From JAIBJN01 sp963699495 (GTDB lineage: Bacteria > Actinomycetota > Thermoleophilia > Gaiellales > Gaiellaceae), in assembly GCA_963699495.1 (NCBI GenBank), contig CAVOUB010000005.1, forward strand, positions 310,001-374,000: a DNA stretch of 64,000 nt, read 5' to 3'. The position numbers and the translations under genes are program-made. This document shows positions 36,172-44,504 of the stretch, piece after piece (the stretch's first letter is position 1; every line of letters begins with the position of its first letter). The notes below the pieces were generated by a model. It was given only the letters and a program-made list of their open reading frames with translations, did no database searches and had not been told where the DNA came from.

Positions 36172-36199
36172 CTATCGGCAGCCAACCCGCATCACTAAA
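36172..36199 (-). promoter_or_regulatory. Sigma-28-like promoter of the pilT1-pilMNOP unit
   Basis: Reads TTTA-N16-GCCGATAG on the minus strand, ending 18 bases before the pilT1 ATG. That leaves room for a short leader with GGGAGG, unlike most members of the set. Confidence 0.62.
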
Positions 36200-36209
36200 G
36201 GGGTGTGGA

Positions 36210-36233
36210 AAATCCCCCGAACGAGGGGAAGCC
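36210..36233 (+). promoter_or_regulatory. GC-hairpin element upstream of pilin 1
   Basis: AAATCCCCC-GAACGA-GGGGAAGCC: four C:G pairs close a short loop, followed by GGGGAA. It aligns with elements at 49604-49628 (minus, pilin 2) and 58729-58749 (minus, HD-GYP). It could be a repressor or activator site or an extended -35 region. Confidence 0.4.
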
Positions 36234-36256
36234 GAGCCGCTGACGCCTGTCGATAC
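36229..36256 (+). promoter_or_regulatory. Variant sigma-28-like promoter of pilin 1
   Basis: The -10-like box is GTCGATAC, aligned with GCCGATAA of pilin 2, with a diverged -35 region (AAGC). A shared CTGAGCCACTGCACGC block lies downstream in both pilin leaders, which supports a common promoter layout. Confidence 0.45.
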
Positions 36257-36310
36257 CTCCTCCTGAGCCACTGCACGCCTAATGCTTGTTCCATGGAAGG
36301 AGTCCCGCTC

Positions 36311-36703
36311 ATGATTCAGAGGCTCAGGAACCGGATTACACGCTCGGAGTCCGAGGGCGGTTTCACGCTCATCGAGCTCCTTGTCGTGATCATCATCATC
36401 GGCATCCTGCTCGCAATCGCGATCCCGTCGTACCTCAGCTTCCGTGCTCGCGCGGAGCGCTCGGCGGCCCAGGCGAACGTTCGCGCCTCGATCCCGGGTG
36501 TGGAGGCGTTCTACGCCGACCACACGGCGACCGGCTATTCCGGTCTCACGTCTGCGGTCCTGAAGGCTTCGTATGACGCCGGCATCAAGAACATCAACGT
36601 CGTTCGCGCGACCGCAGCGTCGTACTGCATCCAGAGCGTCGTCGGCCAGGCCACGTACAAGAAGGGCGGCCCGGCGGCAGACATCACTTCCGGCGCCTGC
36701 TAG
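36311..36703 (+). CDS. pilA: Major type IVa pilin (copy 1)
   Basis: The ATG at 36311 has AAGGAG 8 bases upstream. The 130-residue prepilin has the leader MIQRLRNRITRSESEGG and cleaves before FTLIELLVVIIIIGILLAIAIPSYLSF, with Glu at +5. Two cysteines (SYCIQS and the terminal SGAC) would close the C-terminal D-loop. It is about 90% identical to pilin 2 at 49142-49534, with the last 34 residues identical. It stands alone with its own terminator. Confidence 0.95.
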   Translation: MIQRLRNRITRSESEGGFTLIELLVVIIIIGILLAIAIPSYLSFRARAERSAAQANVRASIPGVEAFYADHTATGYSGLTSAVLKASYDAGIKNINVVRATAASYCIQSVVGQATYKKGGPAADITSGAC

Positions 36704-36724
36704 ACGGGCTTCGGAACGGATCGC

Positions 36725-36752
36725 GAAAGGGCGCGGGAGACCGCGCCCTTTC
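36725..36752 (+). terminator. Terminator after pilin 1
   Basis: A perfect 12-bp stem GAAAGGGCGCGG / CCGCGCCCTTTC with a GAGA loop, 22 bases after the pilin stop, followed by CTACTT. The next gene's promoter begins immediately downstream. Confidence 0.75.
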
Positions 36753-36755
36753 TAC

Positions 36756-36783
36756 TTAAGACGCGCGAGACGGGTGCCGATAG
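36756..36783 (+). promoter_or_regulatory. Sigma-28-like promoter of the thioredoxin-fold gene
   Basis: Reads TTAA-N16-GCCGATAG on the plus strand, ending 10 bases before the ATG at 36794. One of the best matches to the FliA/WhiG consensus in the window. Confidence 0.65.
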
Positions 36784-36793
36784 GGAACGTGGA

Positions 36794-37348
36794 ATGCGGC
36801 AGCAGCTGAGACTCCGCGTGCTCGTCCCCGTCGCCGTGCTGGGTCTCCTCGGCGCGGGCTTTGGCGCCTTCGCGATGGGCGGCCCGGCGACCCCGGAGTC
36901 GATCCCGGTGCACCAGACAAGCTCTGCCGCCGTCGATACCGGCGCGACCGATACCGGAGCCACCGACACGGCCCCGACCACGACCACGGCGCCGACGACC
37001 ACCGAGACCACGCCGGCCCCGCCGAAGCCGAAGCCGGAGGAGAAGACGGCGCTCCAGCAGGAGCTCGCCGACCATCGCATCGTCGTCGTCGTCTTCCACA
37101 CGCCCGGCGCCGACCTCGACTCGTCGGCCGTCCGCGAGGCGCGTGCGGGCGCCGCCGCCGCGAACGCAGGCTTCCTCGCCGTGAACGTCACCAAGGAAGG
37201 CGCGGTCGCCGACCTCGCCGCCGAGTACGAGGTGCTCGAAGCACCGACCGTGCTGGTGATCGTTCGCGGCGGCGAGGTGCGCTCCCGTTTCGACGGCTAC
37301 GTCGACCGCCAGACCGTGGCCCAGGCGGTCACGAACGCGCTCAAGTGA
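36794..37348 (+). CDS. Membrane-anchored thioredoxin-fold protein lacking CxxC
   Basis: 184 residues: a signal-anchor (LRVLVPVAVLGLLGAGFGAFAMGG), a Thr/Pro linker (about 45-85), then a thioredoxin-like domain (HRIVVVVFHTPGADLDSSAVREARAGAAAANAGFLAVNVTKEGAVADLAAEYEVLEAPTVLVIVRGGEV...). It keeps the cis-Pro region (EAPTVLV) but has HTPGAD where CxxC belongs and no Cys anywhere, so it cannot be a redox enzyme. It is likely a binding or chaperone module outside the membrane. Promoter and position tie it to pili. Confidence 0.75.
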   Translation: MRQQLRLRVLVPVAVLGLLGAGFGAFAMGGPATPESIPVHQTSSAAVDTGATDTGATDTAPTTTTAPTTTETTPAPPKPKPEEKTALQQELADHRIVVVVFHTPGADLDSSAVREARAGAAAANAGFLAVNVTKEGAVADLAAEYEVLEAPTVLVIVRGGEVRSRFDGYVDRQTVAQAVTNALK

Positions 37349-37373
37349 GCGTCGCTCGCCTACGGCTCTCTCC

Positions 37374-37400
37374 CGCGGGGGAAACCATGTTTCCCCCGCG
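37374..37400 (+). terminator. Terminator after the thioredoxin-fold gene
   Basis: A perfect 11-bp stem CGCGGGGGAAA / TTTCCCCCGCG with a 5-base loop, 25 bases after the stop. A second hairpin (GGAACC-TCCC-GGTTCC, 37425-37440) follows. Confidence 0.6.
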
Positions 37401-37464
37401 AGCCCCCTTCTTTGCTGCGGTGAAGGAACCTCCCGGTTCCCTCACACACCTTCCCCACGCTCAC

Positions 37465-37481
37465 GGGCCAGAGGTTGGCCC
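37465..37481 (+). promoter_or_regulatory. Hairpin directly before a start codon, with SD in its loop
   Basis: GGGCCA-GAGGT-TGGCCC is a perfect 6-bp inverted repeat whose last base touches the ATG at 37482. The only Shine-Dalgarno-like sequence (GAGG, 37471-37474) lies in the loop. It could gate ribosome access. Confidence 0.4.
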
Positions 37482-37736
37482 ATGAGCGACGCTGCCGTCG
37501 AGCCGCAGGAGCTGGCGCTCCGCTCCGCGCGGAAGGACGGCCGCGAGCTCGTCCGCCTGCGCTACGTCGAGGAGCCGAACGCCTTCCTGGTCGAGTGCGA
37601 GGTCTACCCCGTAAACGGCCTGCGGGTGGAGCCGCTCCGCCCCGGTCCGTACCGGTTTGCGACGCGCGACGAAGCGGACACGTTCATCCGTGAGACGATC
37701 ACGATCCTGGAATACCTCGGCTGCGACGTCACCTAG
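37482..37736 (+). CDS. Hypothetical small soluble protein in the pilus locus
   Basis: 84 residues beginning MSDAAVEPQELALRSARKDGRELVRLRYVEEP; one compact alpha/beta domain (AFLVECEVYPVNGLRVEPLRPGPYRFATRDEADTFIRETITILEYLGCDV). No family recognised. No membrane segment. It sits between two pilus-related genes on the plus strand. Confidence 0.65.
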   Translation: MSDAAVEPQELALRSARKDGRELVRLRYVEEPNAFLVECEVYPVNGLRVEPLRPGPYRFATRDEADTFIRETITILEYLGCDVT

Positions 37737-37750
37737 GGCGACGGGGCGAA

Positions 37751-37771
37751 TCCCCTCATCGGGGGCTTCCC
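37751..37771 (+). promoter_or_regulatory. GC-hairpin element upstream of the VWA gene
   Basis: TCCCC-TCATC-GGGGG followed by CTTCCC, about 80 bases before the VWA gene. It resembles the elements ahead of the pilins and the HD-GYP gene, though less closely than those resemble each other. Confidence 0.3.
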
Positions 37772-37850
37772 AAAACGACCCGAGCCTCCACAGTGCGACG
37801 GGTAGGAAGTCCCACCACGATGTTCCACGAACTGGAACGGGAGCGGAGAG

Positions 37851-39079
37851 ATGCCGAATATGAGGACGCTCCTGCGGCGCAGCGATAACGAGCACGGCCA
37901 GGTCGTAGTCCTCCTGGCGGTCATGCTCGTGGTCCTCATCGGCTCGGCCGCCCTCGTCGTCGACGTCGGGCGCGCGTACCTCGCCAAGCGCCATCTCCAG
38001 GCCTCCGCGGACGCCGCGGCGACGGCCGGGGCGCTCGAGCTCCCCGACCCGATCGAGGCACAGAACTTCGCCCTCAACTACAGCGGGCGCGACGGCGCGA
38101 AGAACGACAACGACAAGCTTCCGTCGGTCTCGACGATCGTGATGACGAAGTGCCTCTCGTTCGCTCCCTGCAGCCCGGTGAACGCCGTGCAGGTGGAGCA
38201 GACGACGGTGGTGCCGACCATCTTCGCCAAGGTGCTCGGGATCGACCACTTCACGATCAAGGCGAAGGCGACGGCCTGCTCGCCGTGCTCGTCGAAGCCG
38301 CTCGACATCATGCTGGTCCTCGACCGTACGGGGTCGATGTGCCAGTTCTCGAACGGCACGAACGACCCCGCGTGCACGGACCTGAACAACGCGCAGAACG
38401 GCCTGCTCGAGTTCGTCCAGTACATGGACCCGACGATCCACAAGATCGGCTTCGCGGTCTTCCCGCCGGCGACGAGCGGCGGGTCGTCGCTGTACCACGC
38501 CGGCGTCCGAGCAACTACAACTCGACGTCCTCCGTGTACACGTCGTCCAGCTCTCGAACAACTACAAGATCGGCGCGAACCTGAACGAGTCCTCGCAGCT
38601 CGTCTCGACGATCCGCTGCCAGCAGGGCGGCGGCTCGACGGCGTACGCAAACGCGCTCGAGCAGGCCCAGGCCGAGCTTCAGAGCTCGCGCGGCCGCCCC
38701 GGCGTCCAGAACGTGATCGTCTTCTTCTCCGACGGCGCCGCCAACATCGGGCCCACGTACTACTCGACGACGTCCGACTACCGCCGCCGGCCCTGCCACC
38801 AGGGAGTCAGCCTCGGCCAGCGCCATCAAGGGCGCCGGCACGCTGGTCTACTCGATCGGCTACGACCTCGACGCCCTGAACGGCGGCGCCAACATCTGCC
38901 AGTCCTACACCGGGGCGAACGAGTCGCCGGCCATCACCGCCTACGACGCGATCCGGCAGATCGCGACGAACAGCGACACGTTCTTCAACCGCCCGAACCC
39001 CGGCGACCTGACGCGGGTCTACACGCAGATCGCCGCCGAGATCGGCGGCACCCGGCTCGTCCCGGACGACTCGCTCTAG
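37851..39079 (+). pseudogene. TadG-like protein with von Willebrand A domain, interrupted by three frameshifts
   Basis: The start MPNMRTLLRRSDNEHGQVVVLLAVMLVVLIGSAALVVDVGRAYLAKRHLQASADAAATAGA is the TadE/G-type anchor. A VWA domain follows with MIDAS DRTGSM (PLDIMLVLDRTGSMCQF). The frame moves near 38505 and again near 38540 (each a missing base), then near 38811 (an extra C). Corrected pieces read SNYNSTSSVYT, VVQLSNNYKIGANLNESSQLVSTIRC, VIVFFSDGAANIGPTYYSTTS and SAIKGAGTLVYSIGYDLDALNGGANICQSY, for about 409 residues. It may be a pilus-associated adhesin; its stop shares CTAG with pilB. Confidence 0.8.
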
Positions 39080-40920
39080 ACCAGCACCCGGGCGAGCTCC
39101 TCGAGGGAGGTCAGCCCGGAGACGACCTTGGAGAGGCCGTCGTCCCAGAGGGTCTTCATGCCGGTGCCGAGGGCTGCGCGCTCCAGCTCCTCACGGCTCG
39201 CGTGCTGCGCGGCCAGCCGGCTGATCTCCTCGTTCATGACCATCAGCTGGTAGACGCCGATCCGGCCCTTGTAGCCCGTCTGGTTGCAGCGGGGGCAACC
39301 GCGCTTGCGGTAGAGGCCCACCCCGTCCGCGGAAGCGGCCTGCTCGGCGCTGAAGCGCGCCTCGAGCATCTCCTCCCGGGTGGCCATGTACATCTCGCAG
39401 CAGTGCGTGCAGAGCTTCCGCGCGAGACGCTGCGCCAGGACGGCGGTGACGGCCGAGCCGGTCAGGAACGGCTCGACGCCCATCTCGTTCAGCCGGGTGA
39501 GCGCGCTCGGGGCGTCGTTCGTGTGCAGCGTCGAGAGGACGAAGTGACCGGTGAGGGCGGCCTCGATCGCCATCTTGGCCGTCTCGGCGTCGCGGATCTC
39601 TCCCACCATCACGACATCGGGGTCGGAGCGCAGGATCGAGCGCAGGGCCGCCGAGAAGGTCATCCCGGCGCGCAGGTTCACCTGCACCTGGTTGAGGCCG
39701 GCCAGGCGGTACTCGACCGGGTCCTCCACGGTGATGATGTTGATCTCGGGGCGGTTGATCTCGTTCAGCGAGGCGTAGAGCGTCGTCGACTTACCGGAGC
39801 CGGTCGGCCCGGTGACGAGCAGGGCGCCGGTCGGCTTGACCACGATCTCCTCGAAGACGTCGCGCATGTCTTCGGAGAGCCCCAGCTCGGCCAGCGTCGG
39901 CGGGCGCTTCGACTTGTCGAGGAGGCGCATGACGACCCCCTCGCCCTCGACCGTCGGCAGCACCGCGACGCGGATGTCGAGCAGGCGCCCGGCCGCCTTG
40001 GCGTTCAGGGAGATGCGGCCGTCCTGCGGCTTGCGCCGCTCGGCGATGTCGAGCTTCGCCAGCACCTTCAAGCGCGTCGTCACCCCCGGCGCGAGGCGCT
40101 TCGGGATGCGCTGGAGCTCGTGGAGGACGCCGTCGACGCGGGAGCGGACGACGAGAGCGTCGTCCTGGGGGTCGAAGTGGATGTCGCTCGCCCCGTCCTC
40201 GGCGGCCTGGAGGATGATCGAGTTGACCAGGCGGACGAGCGGCGCGTCGGAGACGCCGTCGTCGGCCTCGAGGTCGTCGCCATCCTCCTCCTCGTCGCCG
40301 AGGTCGAACTCCTCCTCGACGAGTGCGGCGCGCTCCCAGGCCTCCGACGCCTTGTGCAGGCGCTTCAGCTCGAGGTCGATCTCCTCCTTCGGGGCGACGC
40401 CGATCTCGAGCGCATAGCGGGTGGCGAGGCGGAGCTCGTCGATCGCCTGCACGTTGGTCGGGTCGGCGACGGCGATGCGCAGGCGGTCGCCGGCGATCTG
40501 GTACGGGATCGCCCCGGCGCGCTCGAGCACGTGCGGCGGGATCGACTCCGCGGCCAGCTTCTGGACGCCGACCGACGTCAGGTCGACGTAGGGCAGATGA
40601 TGGCGCTCTGCGAGCTCGCGCGCCTCGTCCCCGGCGGTCGCTGCGCCCGAGCGCGGCCCGGGCAAGAGCAGCTCGTTGGTCGCGATGAGGCCCTCGTCCA
40701 TGATCGCCTGCGCCAGCGAGCCCATGCCGGCGCGCGAGCGCGCGCCGGAAAGCCGGTCGAGCGGGAGCAGCCCTGTCGTCTCGATGACGTCGGCGACGAG
40801 CTGCGCCATCGGGTTCGTCGAGATCCCCGCCCCGGGCGGGTACTGAGGCTCGACGCCCGGCGTCTCCTCGCCGTCGTTCGCGCCCGTGCGCCGTAGTGGC
40901 TGAAGCTCGTCGAACTCCAT
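39076..40920 (-). CDS. pilB: PilB/GspE extension ATPase
   Basis: 614 residues. An N-terminal MshEN-type domain (about 65-170: MGSLAQAIMDEGLIATNELLL...) may bind c-di-GMP or PilC. The motor has Walker A VTGPTGSGKSTTLYASLNEIN, Asp box ITVEDPVEYRL, Walker B VVMVGEIRDAETAKMA, His box GHFVLSTLHTNDAPSAL, and the zinc tetracysteine CTHC...CPRC specific to extension ATPases. An acidic insert (LGDEEEDGDDLEADD) precedes the motor. It powers pilus assembly. Confidence 0.95.
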   Translation of the reverse strand: MEFDELQPLRRTGANDGEETPGVEPQYPPGAGISTNPMAQLVADVIETTGLLPLDRLSGARSRAGMGSLAQAIMDEGLIATNELLLPGPRSGAATAGDEARELAERHHLPYVDLTSVGVQKLAAESIPPHVLERAGAIPYQIAGDRLRIAVADPTNVQAIDELRLATRYALEIGVAPKEEIDLELKRLHKASEAWERAALVEEEFDLGDEEEDGDDLEADDGVSDAPLVRLVNSIILQAAEDGASDIHFDPQDDALVVRSRVDGVLHELQRIPKRLAPGVTTRLKVLAKLDIAERRKPQDGRISLNAKAAGRLLDIRVAVLPTVEGEGVVMRLLDKSKRPPTLAELGLSEDMRDVFEEIVVKPTGALLVTGPTGSGKSTTLYASLNEINRPEINIITVEDPVEYRLAGLNQVQVNLRAGMTFSAALRSILRSDPDVVMVGEIRDAETAKMAIEAALTGHFVLSTLHTNDAPSALTRLNEMGVEPFLTGSAVTAVLAQRLARKLCTHCCEMYMATREEMLEARFSAEQAASADGVGLYRKRGCPRCNQTGYKGRIGVYQLMVMNEEISRLAAQHASREELERAALGTGMKTLWDDGLSKVVSGLTSLEELARVLV

Positions 40921-40929
40921 CTGTTGGGG

Positions 40930-40957
40930 TTATCGGCGCCGCGCCGTCTATCCCCAA
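40930..40957 (-). promoter_or_regulatory. Sigma-28-like promoter of pilB
   Basis: A perfect -10 box GCCGATAA on the minus strand, ending 9 bases before the ATG. The -35 region (TTGG at N16) is weak. Confidence 0.55.
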
Positions 40958-40967
40958 GTGGAGTGAG

Positions 40968-41729
40968 TTACGAGAGGCCCGAGCCGCTGAGGTAGGCGTC
41001 GAGGAGCCAGTCCCCGAAGAAGAGCGCGATCACGGCCCCGAAGGCGAGGAAGGGCCCGAAGGGGATCGCCATCTTGCGCGCCGCCGCGCCGTGGCGGACG
41101 AGGAGGAAGACGGCGGGGATGAACGCGGCGATCATCCCGAGCATGAGCGCGACGACCACCAGCTTGCCCAGCATCGCTCCGAGGAGGAGACAGAGCTTGA
41201 CGTCGCCCATCCCCATTCCCTTCGGATACGCCAGCAGCGCCGCGAAGAGGAACGCCGCGGCGCCGAGCGGCGCCAGGATCCACTCGAGCCACTGATCGGG
41301 GTAGACGAGGAGCTGTCCGGCCAGGACGATCCCGGCTGACGGCAGGACGATCTTGTCGGGGAGGATGTGCCGCTCGAAGTCGATCGCCGAGAGGACGACG
41401 AGGGACGAGCAGAAGACCGCGGCCACGACGGCCTCGGCGGTGACGCCGAAGCGCAGGAAGCAGGCGGTGACGAGGAACGCCGTCAGGAGCTCGACGGCGA
41501 GGTAGCGCGCCCCGATGCGGACGCCGCAGGTGCGGCACTTGCCCCGCAGGAGCAGGTAGGAGACGACCGGCACGTTGTCCCTCCATGCGATCTGCGTCCC
41601 GCACGAGCCGCAGGCGGACGGCGGGTGCACGAGCGACCGCCCTTCCGGCAGGCGGGCTGCGACGACGTTCAGGAAGCTCCCCAGGGCGAGCGCCGGCGGG
41701 ACGGTGAAGAAGGCGAGGGCGACGTTCAT
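40968..41729 (-). CDS. pilD: PilD prepilin peptidase / N-methyltransferase
   Basis: 253 residues. The N-terminal cytosolic domain has the zinc tetracysteine CGSCGTQIAW...CRTCG. The membrane aspartates sit in AIDFERHILPD and GMGDVKLCLLLGAMLG, the GxGD-family pair. It cleaves prepilins after Gly-Gly and methylates the new N-terminus. All prepilins in this window (pilins 1 and 2, PilV-, PilW-like) are predicted substrates. Confidence 0.95.
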   Translation of the reverse strand: MNVALAFFTVPPALALGSFLNVVAARLPEGRSLVHPPSACGSCGTQIAWRDNVPVVSYLLLRGKCRTCGVRIGARYLAVELLTAFLVTACFLRFGVTAEAVVAAVFCSSLVVLSAIDFERHILPDKIVLPSAGIVLAGQLLVYPDQWLEWILAPLGAAAFLFAALLAYPKGMGMGDVKLCLLLGAMLGKLVVVALMLGMIAAFIPAVFLLVRHGAAARKMAIPFGPFLAFGAVIALFFGDWLLDAYLSGSGLS

Positions 41730-41739
41730 CTCTCCACCC

Positions 41740-41767
41740 GTATCGGCGTCTCGCCGACCGGGCTTTA
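41740..41767 (-). promoter_or_regulatory. Sigma-28-like promoter of pilD
   Basis: Reads TAAA-N16-GCCGATAC on the minus strand, ending 10 bases before the ATG. The -35 is exactly the FliA/WhiG TAAA, and it overlaps the stop codon of the upstream remnant frame. Confidence 0.68.
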
Positions 41768-41995
41768 AGGAACCGGCGGGCGGGCGAGCTTGAGGTCGCC
41801 GTTCGACTCGTCGTGGTAGCTGACGACGGGCAGCCCGTCCGCGCCCAGCGCGATCGACGTGTGGCGGCCGACCGTTCCGGCGGCGTCGAGCGTGACCGCG
41901 ACGTTTCCGGCCGTGCAGGCCTCGTTGCCGCAGTGCAGGACCTTGAGGTCGCCGTTGGTCGCGTCCCGATGGCCGACAGCTCGCCGGCCCGGCAT
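41765..41995 (-). pseudogene. Fragment of a GDLKV-repeat surface protein
   Basis: The 76-residue frame holds one and a half repeats of the form DATNGDLKVLHCGNEACTAGN...TSIALGADGLPVVSYHDESNGDLK. Such units normally occur in long tandem arrays in secreted actinobacterial proteins. Here there is no signal peptide, the first repeat is degenerate (RRAVGHRDATNGD) and the frame is wedged between the PilX-like gene and pilD. I read it as a decayed remnant, or a tail separated by a frameshift. Confidence 0.5.
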
Positions 41996-42008
41996 GTCTT
42001 CGGTGTCC

Positions 42009-43943
42009 CTAGCCGGACTGGAGCCCGGGCACGACCACGAAGTCGCCGGCAGTCTCGGGGTTGGAGTACATCTGACCCTCGACGAGCGAGCCGAGCGGCG
42101 GCCAGTCGTAGTACGTCGGCCAGCCGTTGGACGCCGACGGGAGGATGATCGAGTTGCAGACGATGGGCCCGCTCGTGTGGAAGTTCTCGTGCACCGTGCA
42201 GTCGCCGTTGGCGTAGATGAGGCCCTGGAAGCCGGACGGAGTGGACTGCGCCTGCGTGCTTCCCTGGTCGTACTCGGCGTCGCCGCCGGCGAGCACGATC
42301 ATCATGTTCTGGCTCGGGTCCCAGTTCTGCATGCCGGTGGTGACGCAGGACGTCGTCCCGGAGCCGCCGGCGCAGACGAGCTCGTCGAACTCGAGGTCGT
42401 CGGTCGCGTAGATGATGCCGCGGCCCTGGTAGTGCGAGATGGCCCCGTCGTCGTCGAAGCGGAAGTCGCCGTCGATGTAGATGGTTCCCTTGATCTTGAG
42501 CACGTGCGTGACGTGGTTCCAGGAAAGCTCGCCGATGAGGTTCCCGTTCGCGTCGTTCACCTGGCACGTGTAGCTCGAGTTGTTCGGGGTCACCTCGGCC
42601 GCGCCGGGGACGCTGTTGTCGCGCACCGAGTTGGTGTCGAAGCCGCCGGGGAAGCTGCCGGTCGTGCAGTTGTGCATGGGCCCCGGCTTGGCGTTCTCGT
42701 ACCAGTAGTCGAGGTCGACGGCCGGCTTGCTGAGGTTCTGGGGCGCCGTCCCGATCGAGTTCGCCCAGACCTTGTCGGTCGAGGTGCAGGGCGAGTGCGC
42801 GCTCTGGCTGAAGTACTGGCAGGTGCCGGCGACCTGGACCGAGGCGAGCGGGGTGCCCGCGGTGCCGATCGTCGTCGCCGGCGGCGGCTGGTAGTAGACC
42901 CGGATGGCGACGTGGTCGACGGAGGCCGTGCGCGCCGAGGTCGTGAGGTTGCGGACCTTGAGCCGGATCCCGAAGTTGGACGCCTCGACCTGGGCCTCGG
43001 TCCACGTCGTGCCCCACAGGTCGGTGCCGCCTCCGTACGTGCGGGTCGAGTCCGAGGTGCCCCAGTCGGTCGTCGAAGCCTTGTCGCTTCCGGAAGCCGC
43101 GCCGGCCTTGAGGAGGAAGACGTCGTAGTCCTCGATCGAGTTCGTGTTGCTCGCCTTGCGCTCGATGTCGGCCTCGATGCCGATGATCGTCGAGCCGCTC
43201 GGCAGGTTGAAGCCGAGGCCGGTGACGTCGAGGTTCGCGCTCTGGGCGCTCGCTGCGAGCGACGCGGTCGCGTAGCTGTTGTTGCTGGTGTAGACGTTGG
43301 TGGAGCTCGTCCAGCCCGTCGCCGCGCTCGGGTCGCGGAGCGAAGAGGTCGTCGAGGCCGTCATGGTGACGTCGTCACCCACCTCGAGGGTCGTGGTCGC
43401 GCCGGAGACCGAGGCGCTGCCCTTCAGGCAGAGGTCGCCCCTCGTCGCGATCGGCATCGTGATCGTCACGTCCTCGATGGTCAGGCAGGTCGAGGTCGAG
43501 TCGGAGTACCACCGGCTCCAGGCGGCGACGCTCGCACCGCTGTTCAGGCCGTAGACCTGGGCGCTGCGGGTCAGCGTGCGCGTGATGTCGCTGCCGCCGG
43601 CCGGGTTCTTGACCGTGCCGGTCGACGTGATCGTCCACGTCTCGCCGCTCAGCGTCCCGGCGTACGTGACGCTGCCGCCCTCGAGCTGCAGCGTGGTCGA
43701 GCCGAGGATCGAGCCGGTGAGCGGGCTCAGCGAGCTGTTGAGGACGGAGAGCGCCTGCGCGACCCCGGCCTCGGCGAGCGTGTAGGCCGTCTCGCGGCCC
43801 TTGGACGCGCTGGCGTTCCGGGCGTTCGAGCTCGAGTAGTAGATGAGCGTCGCCCCGGTGAGCGAGAGCACGCCGAGGATGCCGATCGCCATGATCAGCG
43901 TAATGCCCTCCTGGGCTCTGAGATGACGTCGGAGTAGCCGCAT
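42009..43943 (-). CDS. Large PilX-like T4P accessory protein
   Basis: The ATG at 43943 gives 644 residues. The N-terminus RRHLRAQEGITLIMAIGILGVLSLTGATLIYYSSSNARNASASKGRETAYTLAEAGVAQAL is the PilX_N anchor, a prepilin-like helix with a degenerate cleavage site. The long Ser/Thr-rich body has beta-sandwich-like segments (FGIRLKVRNLTTSARTASVDHVAIRVYYQPPP) and Cys pairs. It follows the PilW-like gene by 13 bases and probably acts with it in pilus priming or as an adhesin. Confidence 0.75.
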   Translation of the reverse strand: MRLLRRHLRAQEGITLIMAIGILGVLSLTGATLIYYSSSNARNASASKGRETAYTLAEAGVAQALSVLNSSLSPLTGSILGSTTLQLEGGSVTYAGTLSGETWTITSTGTVKNPAGGSDITRTLTRSAQVYGLNSGASVAAWSRWYSDSTSTCLTIEDVTITMPIATRGDLCLKGSASVSGATTTLEVGDDVTMTASTTSSLRDPSAATGWTSSTNVYTSNNSYATASLAASAQSANLDVTGLGFNLPSGSTIIGIEADIERKASNTNSIEDYDVFLLKAGAASGSDKASTTDWGTSDSTRTYGGGTDLWGTTWTEAQVEASNFGIRLKVRNLTTSARTASVDHVAIRVYYQPPPATTIGTAGTPLASVQVAGTCQYFSQSAHSPCTSTDKVWANSIGTAPQNLSKPAVDLDYWYENAKPGPMHNCTTGSFPGGFDTNSVRDNSVPGAAEVTPNNSSYTCQVNDANGNLIGELSWNHVTHVLKIKGTIYIDGDFRFDDDGAISHYQGRGIIYATDDLEFDELVCAGGSGTTSCVTTGMQNWDPSQNMMIVLAGGDAEYDQGSTQAQSTPSGFQGLIYANGDCTVHENFHTSGPIVCNSIILPSASNGWPTYYDWPPLGSLVEGQMYSNPETAGDFVVVPGLQSG

Positions 43944-43956
43944 CGGAAATCGGAAA

Positions 43957-44502
43957 CTAGGCGCGCGTCGTGTTCCTGAGCACGATGTCGGCATTCAGGC
44001 GCCACTTCTTCCATGCCTCGTTCGGGTAAACGTTCACGGGCATGTCCACGGTGAGCCGGCCGAGGGCTGTGGTCGAAGGCGCCGTGTAGGCGAAGATGCT
44101 CCCGGACGTGAGGTAGTCCGCGATGGGGACGGCCGAGCCGCTGCCCTTCTTGCGACGCAGTGTGTAGCGGTTCGTCCCGGCGGAGGCCGTGTCGTAGACG
44201 ACCGTGGTCTGGCTCCCGCCTGCGCTCGGACAGCCCGCCGGGAGGGTGATGGTCACCGACGCCGCGCTCGTGAACGTGAGGGCGCTCGCGCAGTGGATCT
44301 CACGGCGCATCAGGTCGAAGGAGGTGCGCGCGCTGAGCTGCGCCTGGAAGCGGCGGTTCGCGTCCAGCTCGGCCTTCGCCCCCTGGACGAACAGCGTCGT
44401 CAGCGACGTGACGACGGTCATGAAGATCAGGAGGACGACGAGCAGCTCGATGAGCGTGTAGCCGCCCCGGCCGCGGAGCGCCCTGACCACGCGGTTCCGC
44501 AT
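43957..44502 (-). CDS. PilW/GspJ-like minor prepilin
   Basis: 181 residues with prepilin signal MRNRVVRALRGRGG|YTLIELLVVLLIFMTVVTSLTTLFVQGAKAE (Glu at +5) and a short C-terminal domain with HCASAL and GCPSAGG. It starts 2 bases after the PASTA gene stop, so PASTA, PilW and PilX form one transcription unit. Confidence 0.87.
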   Translation of the reverse strand: MRNRVVRALRGRGGYTLIELLVVLLIFMTVVTSLTTLFVQGAKAELDANRRFQAQLSARTSFDLMRREIHCASALTFTSAASVTITLPAGCPSAGGSQTTVVYDTASAGTNRYTLRRKKGSGSAVPIADYLTSGSIFAYTAPSTTALGRLTVDMPVNVYPNEAWKKWRLNADIVLRNTTRA

Positions 44503-44504
44503 GC

